Source: Brevipalpus yothersi
Lineage: Eukaryota; Arthropoda; Arachnida; Trombidiformes; Tenuipalpidae
Assembly: GCA_003956705.1 (NCBI GenBank)
Contig: QZCP01000315.1
Location: forward strand, 5,882-53,657
Direction of reading: 5' to 3'
Length of the DNA stretch: 47,776 nucleotides
Position 1 is the first letter of the stretch. Every line of letters starts with the position of its first letter. A program made the translations under genes and the position numbers. Under the pieces are notes generated by a model. That model did not search any database, was not told the DNA's origin, and was given only the letters and a program-made list of their open reading frames with translations. This document shows positions 1 through 9,848 of this stretch, piece after piece.

Positions 1-64
<64 letters not shown>
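1..64. repeat. (CT)n microsatellite at window start
   Basis: Uninterrupted CT dinucleotide run of 32 units that begins at the first base of the window. Because the window also ends in (GA)n, this probably marks an assembly edge rather than a biological boundary. Confidence 0.97.
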
Positions 65-68
<4 letters not shown>

Positions 69-1411
69 AGAGAAAGAGAAAGAAAGAGAAAGAGAGCAGG
101 CTGAACACTTGGGACACACAAACGCTCTTACCTGTACGGTAGAGAGAGAGCGTATATTAGCAGAATGTATATCAATACTGAACACACAGTAGACACACTT
201 GGACCAAGCTAACAACAATCTTCCTCCATCTTCATCCCCAGCCTCTTATTTCGATTGAGATAGATAGATGGAGGAAGAGAGAGAGAGAGAGAGACTTCTT
301 GTGGCCTCCACATTTTTTTGAGGCATATATATTCTTTGCATGTGTGTGTTACGTGCTGGGATCTTCGATACTCCTGCCGATTTGTGGCAAGATTTAAGGA
401 ACAGTGAATTCATTTCCATCGATGGTGAGCTTTGAAAAGAGTAAGAAGAGATGTAGGGAAAAAAAGTATCTTTCGCCTTCCTGGCGGTCTATCGGCCCAT
501 GAAATGATGCTACATCGTCAGGCCACTAGTTAACCACAATGGCAACTGGGCAGAGAGAAACGAATCACTCTGTAAGGCTACCTGATTCCAAGCACCTCAC
601 TTAATATCTTGAAGTTTTTGTTTCTTTTACTCGGTGTGTTGTGTTTAAAACTCACAGGGTACGAAGAGGAGAAAGAATAATAAGTGACTTGAGTAATCGA
701 TATTCCGATTTACTGTGTATGTATTTGTGTGCCTTGAATATATATGTGTGTGTGTGTTCAGTGGGTGGCTGTAGGCGTCGAGAATCAGTAGATATCATGG
801 CGAGTAGTTTCCTCTTCAGATAAATTATCATCATCAACTCATCCGCTAGCCAAAAAATGATGGGCCGCTCCTTTTTGCCGCTTATCTTTTCTCTCTCTCT
901 TTCTTCCACTTGCTAATACACATCTCTCATGGTCTTTGCATATTATCGGATAGTTCATCCACATGGTTGGACTGCATGCAGATTCTTTTTGGCTAGCTTT
1001 GTTTTTGACTTCTTGATTCTTCTTCTGCTGCTTCTTCTCCATCCTCTTCATATTCTTCCTCTTCTTCCGTTCATCATAATCACAACCGCGAATACATCAT
1101 GCAGTGAAAAGTTTGGCTACTCACTTACTTGACCGATGTATTATGTAAAAAAATAGATGGACTTGACAACCAGTAGTGGTTGGCCGGATTTAAATTGCTC
1201 TTCTTCCTCTTTTTCCTAGAGCCACTCAAAATGGTCAGTCTTCAGTCCTAATCGCTGTGTGTCCAGTGGCCAGTTGACCAGAAAGATGGGCAAACTAAAT
1301 GGCCTCGAAAAATAGTTCAACTGATCAGATAAGGGTCCAAATAGTAGTCCTCTTGATTGAGTAGAAATAATTATTTCAATTACGACATGTAATATACACG
1401 TACGCTCAGGA

Positions 1412-1415
<4 letters not shown>

Positions 1416-1482
<67 letters not shown>
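1416..1482. repeat. (CT)n microsatellite
   Basis: About 33 uninterrupted CT units. In the minus-strand frame it reads as an artificial Arg-Glu repeat, which explains a spurious 102-codon open frame across it. Confidence 0.97.
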
Positions 1483-1486
<4 letters not shown>

Positions 1487-2140
1487 TCGTTTTTTCGTCT
1501 GATGATGGCACACACAATATGCAAAAGATCAGTTCAATCAATGTTCAGATGTTGTGAATAGTCTTGTGTATAGTTGGAGATACACACACACATTCAAAGT
1601 TCGAAATCACATCACCACTATACATGATTCGCTTTTTGCTAGACCACAGAGGTATGTAATTAGGACTAGCAAATGGAGTGAAAGAATATTCAAATTGTGC
1701 CCACTGGACATCCATTAGGGGAAAAGTATTTGCATGAATTTGCTTACTTGTGATGCTGTGTTTGATTAATCACACCATAATCAATCTGACTTGGTTCTCA
1801 ATGTGTGTGTGTGTATATATATACACAACTTTTGGCTCTGATACATATTAGTGGAAAGAGAGAGGAAGAAAGAAAGATAGAATGTAATCGGTTGATCGCT
1901 GTGAAAGTTGTGAGGGGATGGAAAATCTGCTAATTTTGTTACCACAACCAAATCAACTTTGCGATTCAAATGTATGGAAATCAGGCAATAAGTGAAATCA
2001 TGCAAAAATTATCATCTCTCTCTCTCTCTTTCTCTCTTTCTTTTGCCGAAACACAGCCTGTGAGTTCAGAAGTTGAATCGCCAAGATGGTCCAATCATTG
2101 GCGTTTGTCTGTATAGAGGCTTGCTTGGGACTGGGCCTCT

Positions 2141-2170
2141 TCTTCCAGTCTCTTCCAGTCTCTTCCAGTC
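2141..2170. repeat. Three tandem copies of TCTTCCAGTC
   Basis: A perfect 10-bp unit repeated three times. Each copy contains a pyrimidine tract ending in CAG, so the array offers three possible splice-acceptor-like sites 10 bp apart; no associated exon is evident. Confidence 0.9.
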
Positions 2171-2733
2171 TCTATCTACTTTTTTTCGGCAATGTGGAAG
2201 TCATTCAGTGTCCCGGAATTCGAAGCTCCCTACGAAAATGCTCTAATTGCATGAAACTTATCATTTGCGGATGAATTTATTTTTTTCTGCCTCTTCTCAT
2301 ACAATAATGTCGATCGACAATATCTTGCAAATATTTCGATGCAAATCAGTTTACAGATTGTAATCATATTTTGGTATAGATGATTGTACCTTGTGGTTGC
2401 ATGAATTAAATAAGCGGAAATGTTCCTCGTAACTAGCGTTCCAGAGTATAGGCTTCAATATTCAATATCAACGAAGAAAGAATTTGTGCTCAAATCAGAG
2501 CTATTGATCAGAGTGTATCAGATCGATCGTAAAGTCAGCAACAAGTGAAAATTTTGGCAACTTTTTCTAGTCACACTAAGTACGATATTTTTCATGAGCT
2601 ATTCCTAAATACCGTAGTAGTCAGGCAGTCATTTCGACTCTAAAAATCATCTAAAGTTGAAATTTGATGAGAGCTCTCATAGAAAAATAACTTTTGAAGG
2701 CAATATGATTTATGATTGATTGAGTTCACTTAC

Positions 2734-2887
2734 CGACGTCTTTCCCAAGACGATCTGTCTATGAACACAGATCTCATCAGAACTTCCAGAGCCTTCACCA
2801 AACTTTGAACTGTCATACAAGCTTTCATCATGTTCCCAGGATGAATTCATGATGAAATCTTTTGAATATGACTCATTCTCAACATAC
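2734..2887 (-). CDS. Possible isolated coding exon, unrecognised
   Basis: On the minus strand an open frame runs from about 2887 to 2734 and ends exactly at a good donor (TCG then GTAAGTG) in phase 0. It could start at an ATG at 2850 (39 codons) or at an acceptor-like CAG at 2888-2890. The peptide is rich in Ser, Asp and Glu (for example SSKFGEGSGSSDEICVHRQ), unlike the hydrophobic, repeat-driven noise around it. There is no clear pyrimidine tract before the CAG, so a first coding exon is more likely than an internal one. No following exon could be identified to the left, so the rest of the gene would lie beyond position 1 or in exons too small to see. I do not recognise the protein, and it may be chance. 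Confidence 0.25.
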
Positions 2888-3790
2888 CTGCTCAAGACAT
2901 CACTGAATCAAACGTATTGTGCTAGCATCATGATGACCGGAAAAACCCATCAACTACAGTATCTGTTAACCTTTTATTTGCACACAGATGATTTGATCTG
3001 GATCAATTTAAGTTGATTCTTCGTCAAAGGATTCGAGAATAGGGAAAAACTAAAGATAGCCATGAGAATAGAAATTTTAAGAGGCGAATATCAATCGTTT
3101 TAGAGTTGAAATTTCTTTTATCACCATGAATTCACTTTGCCTGGGGAATCCTGGCCAATGTCGAAGGAATAAGCCGCCGGGCCAAGAATAGCAGTTCGAA
3201 TCATTTATCTTTTGTCTTTCCAATCCTTTGTGACATCTCAATTTATCTTAATCATCTGTATATTCTATTCTATCTTTCATTCTGTTTTGAATCTTAGTAT
3301 CCTTTATTCCCGCTCTGGACAAGTTATGAGAGGCCCATAGTGTTAATGATCCTGATATTGAATCTAGACAGAGTTCTTCCATTGATTGCAAGAGGATAGA
3401 TGCAATCATTTGCATCATCCCGGAACTCTCTGGAAATATCCACTATTTTCTTGATGTGCTTGATCATCTTTTTGACTTTTTTGCATCTCGTTTTGATTCG
3501 TTCAACCTCAACGATATGTGTCTACATTTTGACCGTTCTCCATGACTCTTGCTTGTTGGATAATGAGCAATTCTGTTCCTATCCGTTTAATTAACTTTCT
3601 TCTCTTACAGAAATTTGAATCATTGCTAGCCCAAAAGATATTCTGAACTCCAGAAAATCGAAATAATTTGAGATGAGAAAAAAGTTTCTCTTCATCAAAA
3701 AGTTTTATCGAAATTAACTTTGAAAATATTTTCGAAGTCAATACAAATTGCGCCATCTGATGGATGATAAAATTTTCCGAGTTTCAAAAC

Positions 3791-3800
3791 GTAAACATTG
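3791..3800. promoter_or_regulatory. GTAAACATTG element upstream of DCTN3
   Basis: This 10-mer lies 167 bp before the DCTN3 ATG and recurs exactly 175 bp before the CTU2 ATG (10683-10692). It is followed by a 17-bp palindrome, ACTTGATTAAATCAAGT, at 3811-3827. GTAAACA resembles a forkhead-type site; function is inferred only from recurrence and position. Confidence 0.3.
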
Positions 3801-3957
3801 CACAATCAAGACTTGATTAAATCAAGTTGATGAAGTGTTTTCGATCAGTTTTTGAAGGAAAGGTTTTCGTGATCAGAGTAGCTAATCAAGGTAATTGTTT
3901 TGATTAATTTTAACACAGCGTTGGTTGTGATAATCTGTGTATGTTTCTTTTATACAG

Positions 3958-4557
3958 ATGAAAGTTAAAGATGAAGATCTTAATGACAGTATCGATAGGC
4001 TTGAGAGGAGAGTTTGTTTCTTGGAGCGACTTGTGATGGGCTCCAGATACAGAGTGCCACCGGAATCGAATTTGGTTGATCCTCTGTTGGAAGTGATCAG
4101 TAAATTGAGAACATTGACTGGGGGTAGAGAAAAATTCGATATTCTGTCCAAAAAGCTCCAAGAGTTTGGACCATACATCGAGAAGATGGATCAGTTCAAT
4201 GAAGATTGTGATCCAGATCTGGTGAGATGGGAACTCATTTTGTCACAAGAAGATAATCTTCGAAAAAAATCAGCCATGGTGGATAGTATTCTAGAGCATC
4301 GTAAGATTGTTGACTCGCAAGTACTCAAAGATCTGGATCCTTTCAAAGAGAAGCTTGGAAAGCTTCGCACAATTGCTATCAAACAAGAACAGCAAGCAGA
4401 TCAATTGAGTAATGACACTCTCAATCTTATTGAAAATTATAATCAACTTTTGACTAAAATTAAGAGTCGTCTGGTAGCATGGGACAAAAAACTTTTACTA
4501 ATTCAAGCCCACAAAAATGAGCGTAAATTAGGGGAAATCATTCCTGATTTTGATTGA
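3958..4557 (+). CDS. DCTN3: Dynactin subunit 3 (p24)
   Basis: Encodes 199 residues in one coding exon. Dynactin p24/p22 sits in the shoulder of the dynactin complex, the cofactor of cytoplasmic dynein for cargo transport and spindle work. The sequence is highly charged and helical with heptad-like Leu/Ile spacing, begins with a DRLERRV coiled-coil stretch, and has the family pattern in which a central NEDCDPD segment is followed by a second long coiled coil. Length is close to the usual ~186. The start is fixed by splicing: a 5' untranslated exon ends at 3890 (AAG then GTAATT), and the 67-bp intron ends TTATACAG directly before ATG 3958. An in-frame TAG lies in the upstream exon, so this is the first usable ATG. 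It is convergent with RRP36, with 186 bp between stop codons. Confidence 0.85.
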   Translation: MKVKDEDLNDSIDRLERRVCFLERLVMGSRYRVPPESNLVDPLLEVISKLRTLTGGREKFDILSKKLQEFGPYIEKMDQFNEDCDPDLVRWELILSQEDNLRKKSAMVDSILEHRKIVDSQVLKDLDPFKEKLGKLRTIAIKQEQQADQLSNDTLNLIENYNQLLTKIKSRLVAWDKKLLLIQAHKNERKLGEIIPDFD

Positions 4558-4743
4558 TCCCAGTCATTGCTCACTTTTCCAAATATGTTAATCAAATTAA
4601 AATTACACATTTTGTTCAAACTATGGGCCTTCTGTACAAGAATTCGCGTTGGTTATAAAAAAGAAAAATATGAAATCAAATATCTTACGGGATGAACCTA
4701 GACTCCTCATTATCAATTTGTGTCTATCGATAGGCTCGACAAA

Positions 4744-5556
4744 TCATAATCCAATCTTTTTTCTCTCTTTTGCAGCATTTCGTTTACGTTTACGTTCCAA
4801 GTATTTTTGAAGTTTTCCTGATCTCTTCAATTCTTTAAATTTCGCTATCAATTCTGCTTTCTTGACTTCGGCTGTAAAGACAAACATACACACTGATGAG
4901 CATGAAAAAAAGATTATCTCGACAATACATACATTTCTTAAGATAGATGAGCTTCTTTTTGGTTCCTAACTCTATTCTCTTTTCATCTTTAAGCTTTTTA
5001 ATCAACTCTTCTTTCTCTCTCTTGGTTTGCTCAGATTTCTCTTGATTATTAAACTTCTGGATGAGAGTTGCAATTTTCACCCTACGTTCTGGATCCTTCT
5101 CAGACTCCAGTTCTTTGGCAAGTTTATCGCGTTCTTTTTGACGAACATCATCAAGAAATTCATATCTTTTCTTGAAAATTTTCTCATTAAAAGCTCCAGC
5201 AGTCTCCTCAAAGCGTGGATCTCTGAAAACTACTTTCTGTTCAATGAAACAACAACAACAACAACATGATTAAGTTTCAAGAGGCACACATACACACTTC
5301 AAGATAAGCTTACATTCTTGGAAACCGGAAAAATTTGAGGAATCCCTTTCGGTGGTATCTTTGATGATTCTTCTCTTGGTCTGTGATGATTTGCTCGACG
5401 TTGAGGGCCTATCGGACGCGATTTAATCGTATCATCAGTATCATCCTCACTCTTAGGACCAAAAATCAGCTCTGAATACACATTTCGGTTGAGCTTCTCT
5501 CGCATCTTGAGAAGCTCATCCAATGATAACGATGATTTGATATCTTCATCTGCCAT
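4744..5556 (-). CDS. RRP36: Ribosomal RNA processing protein 36 homolog
   Basis: Three exons: 5556-5314, 5236-4933 and 4871-4744, giving 224 residues; all junctions are GT-AG and the phases agree. RRP36 (DUF947 family) works in the nucleolar small-subunit processome on early cleavages of pre-rRNA. Family marks visible are the KVVFRDPRFEE motif at the start of exon 2, a long Lys/Glu-rich helix, and the C-terminal FKELKRSGKLQKYLERKRKR block followed by NAAKERK, typical of this family's basic tail. The N-terminal ~80 residues are acidic and then proline/arginine-rich, with little conservation expected. The second intron begins GTATGT. The first ATG of exon 1 is used; nothing upstream competes with it. 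Confidence 0.88.
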
Positions 5557-6660
5557 CCTTAACGTTTAACAATCAACATTCAAAGAAATAATAACCATTA
5601 CACCAGTATCATTCCATCAAACAAATCATGATGATATTCACCATCAACATCATGAAACTGGATGATGAAATCTGGGTCCATGTGACAATCTGTTGTGTTT
5701 ACACATATTTTAGCCACCTAGTGGAACAGTATTGTATAACGTTATTGCAATAAACTTTGATTTTGGACAGTATTTTCAATTGAATTCAGTAGTTAATCTT
5801 TCTTGATCAATTTAGTTGGATAAAGAGCTATTAAAAATGATTGATTATTTCTGATAAGGGATTCTTGATCAAAGAATAGATTTTTGGAAGTATCTTTTGA
5901 GGAATTCTGAAGAAGTTTAGTTTTTTCACATTTGAATAAATTAATTAACATGCGATTTGTTAGAAATTATGTGATTCTAATAATTTTAATCTTAATTTAG
6001 AAAAGTTCGAATCTTTTATTGCTGTAATTTTTTGACTACAATCATCGAGCTAGCTTTTCATAATCATAAACTGTTTCAAAATCATATTTCATGTTCATTA
6101 TTTTCAAAATTAACTTAGTTAATTCAATGATTTTTTGATCATTTAATTTGAGAGACTTATTCAATCTAATCTGCAGATATCGATAATTATGTTTCCTAAG
6201 TTTCTATACTTATTGAATTATTCAAGACTATCTCGAAGTTATCTAAGTTATCTTGCACATACTTTGAGATTCTTGATTCTCAAAGTATGTGCAAGTAACT
6301 ATTCAAATTCTTGATCCAATTAGAAAAATTTTCCATCCTGTCTATTTAAAAAGTATTTGGGTGCAAAAAATACGTGGGAAAAATTGATCAGAGAGCAGCA
6401 TACTCTAGATAAAAATTTCGCAAGATAAATTAGCAGATTTGATGAACCCACAAAGTAACTGAACTGGTGAAAGTTTCTCATCATCATCCAGGAACTTTGA
6501 AACATTGAAAGGTGGAGCATCTCCCTCTCTCTCGCTCCATATTTTTTTCTTTGTAACTCATGTCATCATCTAACTTTCCAGACGAAACTTTCCAAATGAA
6601 AAGAGTGACAGCTCGAGATGGTTTGGATATGTAATAGACGGACAATCGTCATGATGTAAG
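5557..6660. other. Intergenic spacer, AT-rich
   Basis: This holds the RRP36 promoter side (TGTTTACA near 5697) and the hairpin at 6246-6300. The phrase TTCTTGATC recurs at several points (near 5801, 5862, 6308, and in the hairpin loop), including the near-palindrome at about 5861-5877. No reading frame looks coding. Confidence 0.5.
6246..6300. repeat. Perfect inverted repeat / hairpin
   Basis: Bases 6252-6269 (CTTGCACATACTTTGAGA) are exactly complementary to 6278-6295, separated by an 8-base loop. After one bulged T at 6251 the outer arms AGTTA (6246-6250) and TAACT (6296-6300) also pair, giving a 23-bp stem with one bulge. No coding sequence overlaps it. It could be a small-RNA precursor, a residue of a short inverted-repeat element, or chance amplified by local duplication. 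Confidence 0.9.
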
Positions 6661-6668
6661 TATAAAAT
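6661..6668 (+). promoter_or_regulatory. TATA box of secreted-protein gene at 6765
   Basis: TATAAAAT, with a CCAGTC initiator-like sequence whose A (6691) lies 30 bp downstream and a TCAGTC at 6698. Spacing fits a core promoter, giving a short 5' leader of about 70 bases. Confidence 0.6.
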
Positions 6669-6713
6669 ATACAAGTAGCAAACTTGCACCAGTCTTTCAG
6701 TCTGATCGATTAC

Positions 6714-6749
6714 ATGAAGTTTATTTCATTACCTCGACGATTTGAGTAA
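6714..6749 (+). other. Upstream open reading frame (12 codons with stop)
   Basis: ATG at 6714, stop TAA at 6747-6749, ending 15 bases before the main ATG at 6765. If transcription starts near 6691-6700 this is inside the 5' leader and could reduce translation of the main frame. Confidence 0.4.
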
Positions 6750-6764
6750 TTTTTGATCAACAAA

Positions 6765-7472
6765 ATGATCATTCTAGCTACTGCTGTATTGGGTCTACTC
6801 ATCCCAACTCTAATGTGGCCCATATCATGGCTCAAGGTGAGTACAGATTGCATTTATTTCAAAGTTTTGTGAACAATGAAATAAATATAATCCATATATA
6901 TTCCCGAATAGAGTGGACCAACAATCGATACGATGCAACTCACCTTATGGGCAGCAACAGACCCAATGGAAGATGCCGAAGTAGCCAAAATCGATCCATC
7001 ACAATTTTTCAGCTACATAACGACCTACTCATCCATCTATAGCTCTATATCTGGATATAAGGCTATAGCGAAATGTATAGCTTTGCTGAAAATTCATGCG
7101 AAAAAATCTGGAACGCCTGGGGTCAAGTGGACTCCTGTTTTCGCCAAAATGAGTTCCGTTAATTTTGTCGGTAGATCTGTGAAAAGAATGGCTGGACTTC
7201 ACTCATTAATCTATTGGATGAACCGAAATTTGGGATCAGTATCCGTAGTAGCACCTTACCAATTGAATCGAATAATTTCCTTTACACTCAAGAACAAGGA
7301 AAATATTTTGAGATTAATCAAAGAGACTGATGAAGAACGTTTGACTCGTTACATGTACAAGATTGCCGCTCTCTGTGGAGTCACTTCGATCATTTGGGAC
7401 AATGTTATCAAATATTTGATCGAAAGAAGACGATTGTTTGTTCCGTCTGACTTTTCGATGCTTCACATTTAG
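6765..7472 (+). CDS. Predicted secreted protein, unknown family
   Basis: Two coding exons, 6765-6836 and 6912-7472 (intron 75 bp, GTGAGT...TAG), giving 210 residues. Exon 1 encodes a hydrophobic leader (MIILATAVLGLLIPTLMW) typical of a signal peptide; cleavage would fall near the exon junction. The mature part is mostly helical with only two cysteines and basic patches (for example GRSVKRMAGLH, IERRRLF). I recognise no domain. The start is supported by the TATA box 104 bp upstream, the signal peptide, and an in-frame TAG immediately before exon 2, which shows splicing is needed. A good intron (7484-7547) follows 11 bases after the stop. It has its own promoter and lies 1.2 kb before another small secreted-protein gene of similar design but no visible sequence similarity. 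Confidence 0.7.
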
Positions 7473-8571
7473 GTCAATACAAGGTGAGTCTGGTTTTCTG
7501 TGCTCATCTATTGGACAGTTTGGTGATATGATTTGCGTTTTTTACAGGTGGACATGAAATATCGACATCACGAAGAACTTGAGACTGTTAGAAATCTGCC
7601 CACTTTTTACATCTTTGTCGATATTTTTCCAGCAGAACCGATGAAAAATTAGCTCTATTTCTCGTCATGATCTTTTATATCCATTGGGAATGATTCAAGA
7701 ATGAATGGTTAACTATGGCTATATCAAAGACAAATATAACAAAGAGGAGAAAATTTCGTTGTTTCTCAGATATAAAAATACTCTTGAAACAAATTTCTTC
7801 TCTTGTTGATTTTCTATTGAGAGAAAATCGTTTATAATCTCATCAGATAGAAATAAGAAATTGTGATTACCATTTGAGGGGAATTTGATATTGAGGAAGA
7901 GTTCAGATTGAGCTGAAAGGATTACCTCATTTCCAAAGTTCTATCAGTAGTATCTGAGTTCAACATTCTCACTTTCATAGTTTCATGGCTATATGATGGA
8001 ACAAAATTTTGACAAACAAATTGGGTAGATAATCACTTAACTTTTGGATACCCCTCAAGAAAAATAGGAACTAAATTCATTTACCTGTTTAGTTGAATTC
8101 AGAATCCATGAGAGTGCAATGAAGATTTATGGTAAGAGATAGTCGATGAATAAAAAATCTAAATTATTCTAAATTAATCAGTGACGTAACAACAGATTCA
8201 GCAAACTCACTTGGATGTATTCAAAACACTCTTGATGATGTTCATCGGAATTCATAACGTCCATAAATTATTTTTCCAAAATTCCCAATTTTTGCGGAAA
8301 GTACTGTTATTGAACTAACGTGAGAGATCAATAAATGGATTACAATAGCTAGAAAAGCATTTTCAGCTCTTCTGGACAGGGAAGTTACAATCAGGACAGA
8401 AAAAATATGCTCAAATTATAGTCCATCAATTTACCATCGATTAATTCATATCATTGGAAAAATTTGTATACTTTTCATTTTAGCTATTCATGATTTGATT
8501 GATAATCAAACAGTTCGATGCATTTCCTATTACAAATGGGCGATGACCCACAAACCTTATAAATTCTTTGA
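7473..8571. other. 3' untranslated exon and spacer
   Basis: A probable 3'-UTR intron lies at 7484-7547 (AAG/GTGAGT to TTTACAG). The exon after it keeps a 34-codon open frame (7548-7652, one frame off the main CDS), probably chance. The remainder is AT-rich and shows no other gene. Confidence 0.45.
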
Positions 8572-8580
8572 TATATAAAT
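8572..8580 (+). promoter_or_regulatory. TATA box of secreted-protein gene at 8657
   Basis: TATATAAAT with a TCATTA initiator-like sequence at 8605-8610, about 33 bp downstream. This implies a ~50-base leader before ATG 8657. Confidence 0.6.
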
Positions 8581-8656
8581 GAACATGAGTACTTCGATCT
8601 TTAATCATTATACAGTTTGTTGTTTTATCGTACAATAGAAAATTATCGATACAAAA

Positions 8657-9167
8657 ATGAAAACTCTTGTGATATCAACCATTTTCAGTGAGTATTTCAA
8701 ATTCTCTAGAATTTTTCTCCCTAAATTTTATCATTTTCAAAATGTCATTCATTCATCCTTTTATAGTCATATCGATAGCTTGTGTGTATGGAGCAGCAAT
8801 CACAACAACAGATGCAAGTACAAGTACAAGTAATCCAAGTTCATCAACAACACCAGCCAGAAGAATACTCGACCGAGAAAGGGAGAGCTTGAGAAAACAG
8901 ATCATGGAAAGTTTAGATCATATTGACAAACTTTTGGGCCGAATTCGAACTTTGCCCAACAACCGAGATCAAACGAAACCAAGTGAAAGGCAATCAAGTC
9001 AAAATCCGATCACTATCATTCAAGATTCATTAAGTGAAATTACGCGAGGATTAAGAAATGGTGTCAATGTTATGCGTTATCAGATGAATAGATTTATGTC
9101 AACTTCATCAATGTGCAACAATCCTTTTAGATCAGAGAAACCTAATGAAACTGCTCCATCGGCTTGA
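8657..9167 (+). CDS. Small predicted secreted protein, Ser/Thr-rich N-terminus
   Basis: Exons 8657-8687 and 8767-9167 join in phase 1 to give 143 residues. The leader MKTLVISTIFIISIACVYGA is a textbook signal peptide split by the intron. It is followed by a short Thr/Ser/Pro-rich stretch (likely O-glycosylated), then a charged helical segment with Leu spacing (about residues 42-65), a polar linker, and a second helix. There is one cysteine near the C-terminus. I recognise no family. A close TATA box and a polyadenylation signal (AATAAA, 9269-9274) frame a compact, probably tissue-specific, strongly expressed gene. The start is the first ATG after the TATA box and the only one giving the signal peptide. 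Confidence 0.7.
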
Positions 9168-9268
9168 GCAGACATGAATAGATCTCATGAATCCTGGAAG
9201 TAGATGGTAACATTATTAGTGAAAGTTTCACGAACTATGAGCAACTACTATGTGCACTTATACTTACC

Positions 9269-9274
9269 AATAAA
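9269..9274 (+). promoter_or_regulatory. Polyadenylation signal AATAAA
   Basis: Canonical hexamer 102 bp after the stop codon of the secreted-protein gene at 8657-9167. Confidence 0.6.
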
Positions 9275-9441
9275 ATGATTGCATTCCTTCCTTCAATGAA
9301 ATGTTCTTATTACAAACAGAATTGATTTTTATCTATCCATGAATAGAACAAATGAAAGTTTGACAAAAAAATTTTTCGAGAGTACAAAACCCAACAACAA
9401 GCCATTCGATGAGATTGAATAATAAGCTAGAATTCCAACAG

Positions 9442-9848
9442 TCATTTTCTTCTTCTTTTTTGTGAAACATTTTGATCATCGGATGTTTGAGTATTTTCAT
9501 TCTGAAAAAAAATCAGATTCAAAATGAATGAAGATTTTTCCTCAGAAAAGTCTAATTGGTTCTTCTGCCAATCATTCTGAAGTTACTTACCTGAAGTTTA
9601 TCTAACTTCGTTTTGAAATGTTCAGCTGTTATCGATCTGGCCCCTAAGGTCTGTCGGATTATAGATTCTAGAATATATTCCAGAATCCAATTCTGGAGAG
9701 GCAAAGGTGTTCCAAGATTATTGAAAATCAGGCACAGTGTAAATGTACATCGATCCAGAAGTTCGCGAATCGAAGGATCGATGAATGGACTTCTCAGAAT
9801 CTCTTTGATATCATCAGATATATCAAATCCTTTCAATACGTGACTCAT
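9442..9848 (-). CDS. Small nuclear-type helical protein, unknown
   Basis: Exons 9848-9591 and 9501-9442 (89-bp intron, GTAAGT...TTTCAG, phase 0) encode 105 residues. The first 86 residues predict as several amphipathic helices with short turns. The last 19 are polar and end in KRRRK, a possible nuclear localisation signal. Size, a helix pattern ending in AEHFKTKLDKL, and the basic tail are compatible with a histone-fold-type subunit, but I cannot match it to CENP-S/X/W, TAF or NC2 proteins, so that is only a suggestion. The first ATG is taken because it gives the longest frame. The splice pair with agreeing frames on both sides argues that the gene is real. Confidence 0.6.

Larger units (their letters stand above)
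65..2733. other. No convincing gene; simple repeats
   Basis: I see no reading frame with conserved domain-like composition on either strand. The stretch holds purine-rich GA tracts near 68-100 and 265-295, TG-rich patches (near 745, 1800), the long (CT)n at 1416-1482 and a short one at 2015-2041. Open frames here are either built on repeats or lack coding character. It could be an intron or promoter region of a gene extending left of the window. Confidence 0.5.

Noticed and set aside
1216..1524. 102-codon minus-strand open frame
   Set aside because: Its centre is the Arg-Glu repeat produced by (CT)n; flanks have no coding character.
2086..2274. 62-codon plus-strand frame with hydrophobic start
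   Set aside because: Contains the 10-bp tandem repeat and shows no homology or splice support.
3121..3215. Possible tRNA-like segment (GTTCGAATC near 3195)
   Set aside because: A B-box-like sequence is present but no A box, acceptor stem or anticodon arm can be fitted.
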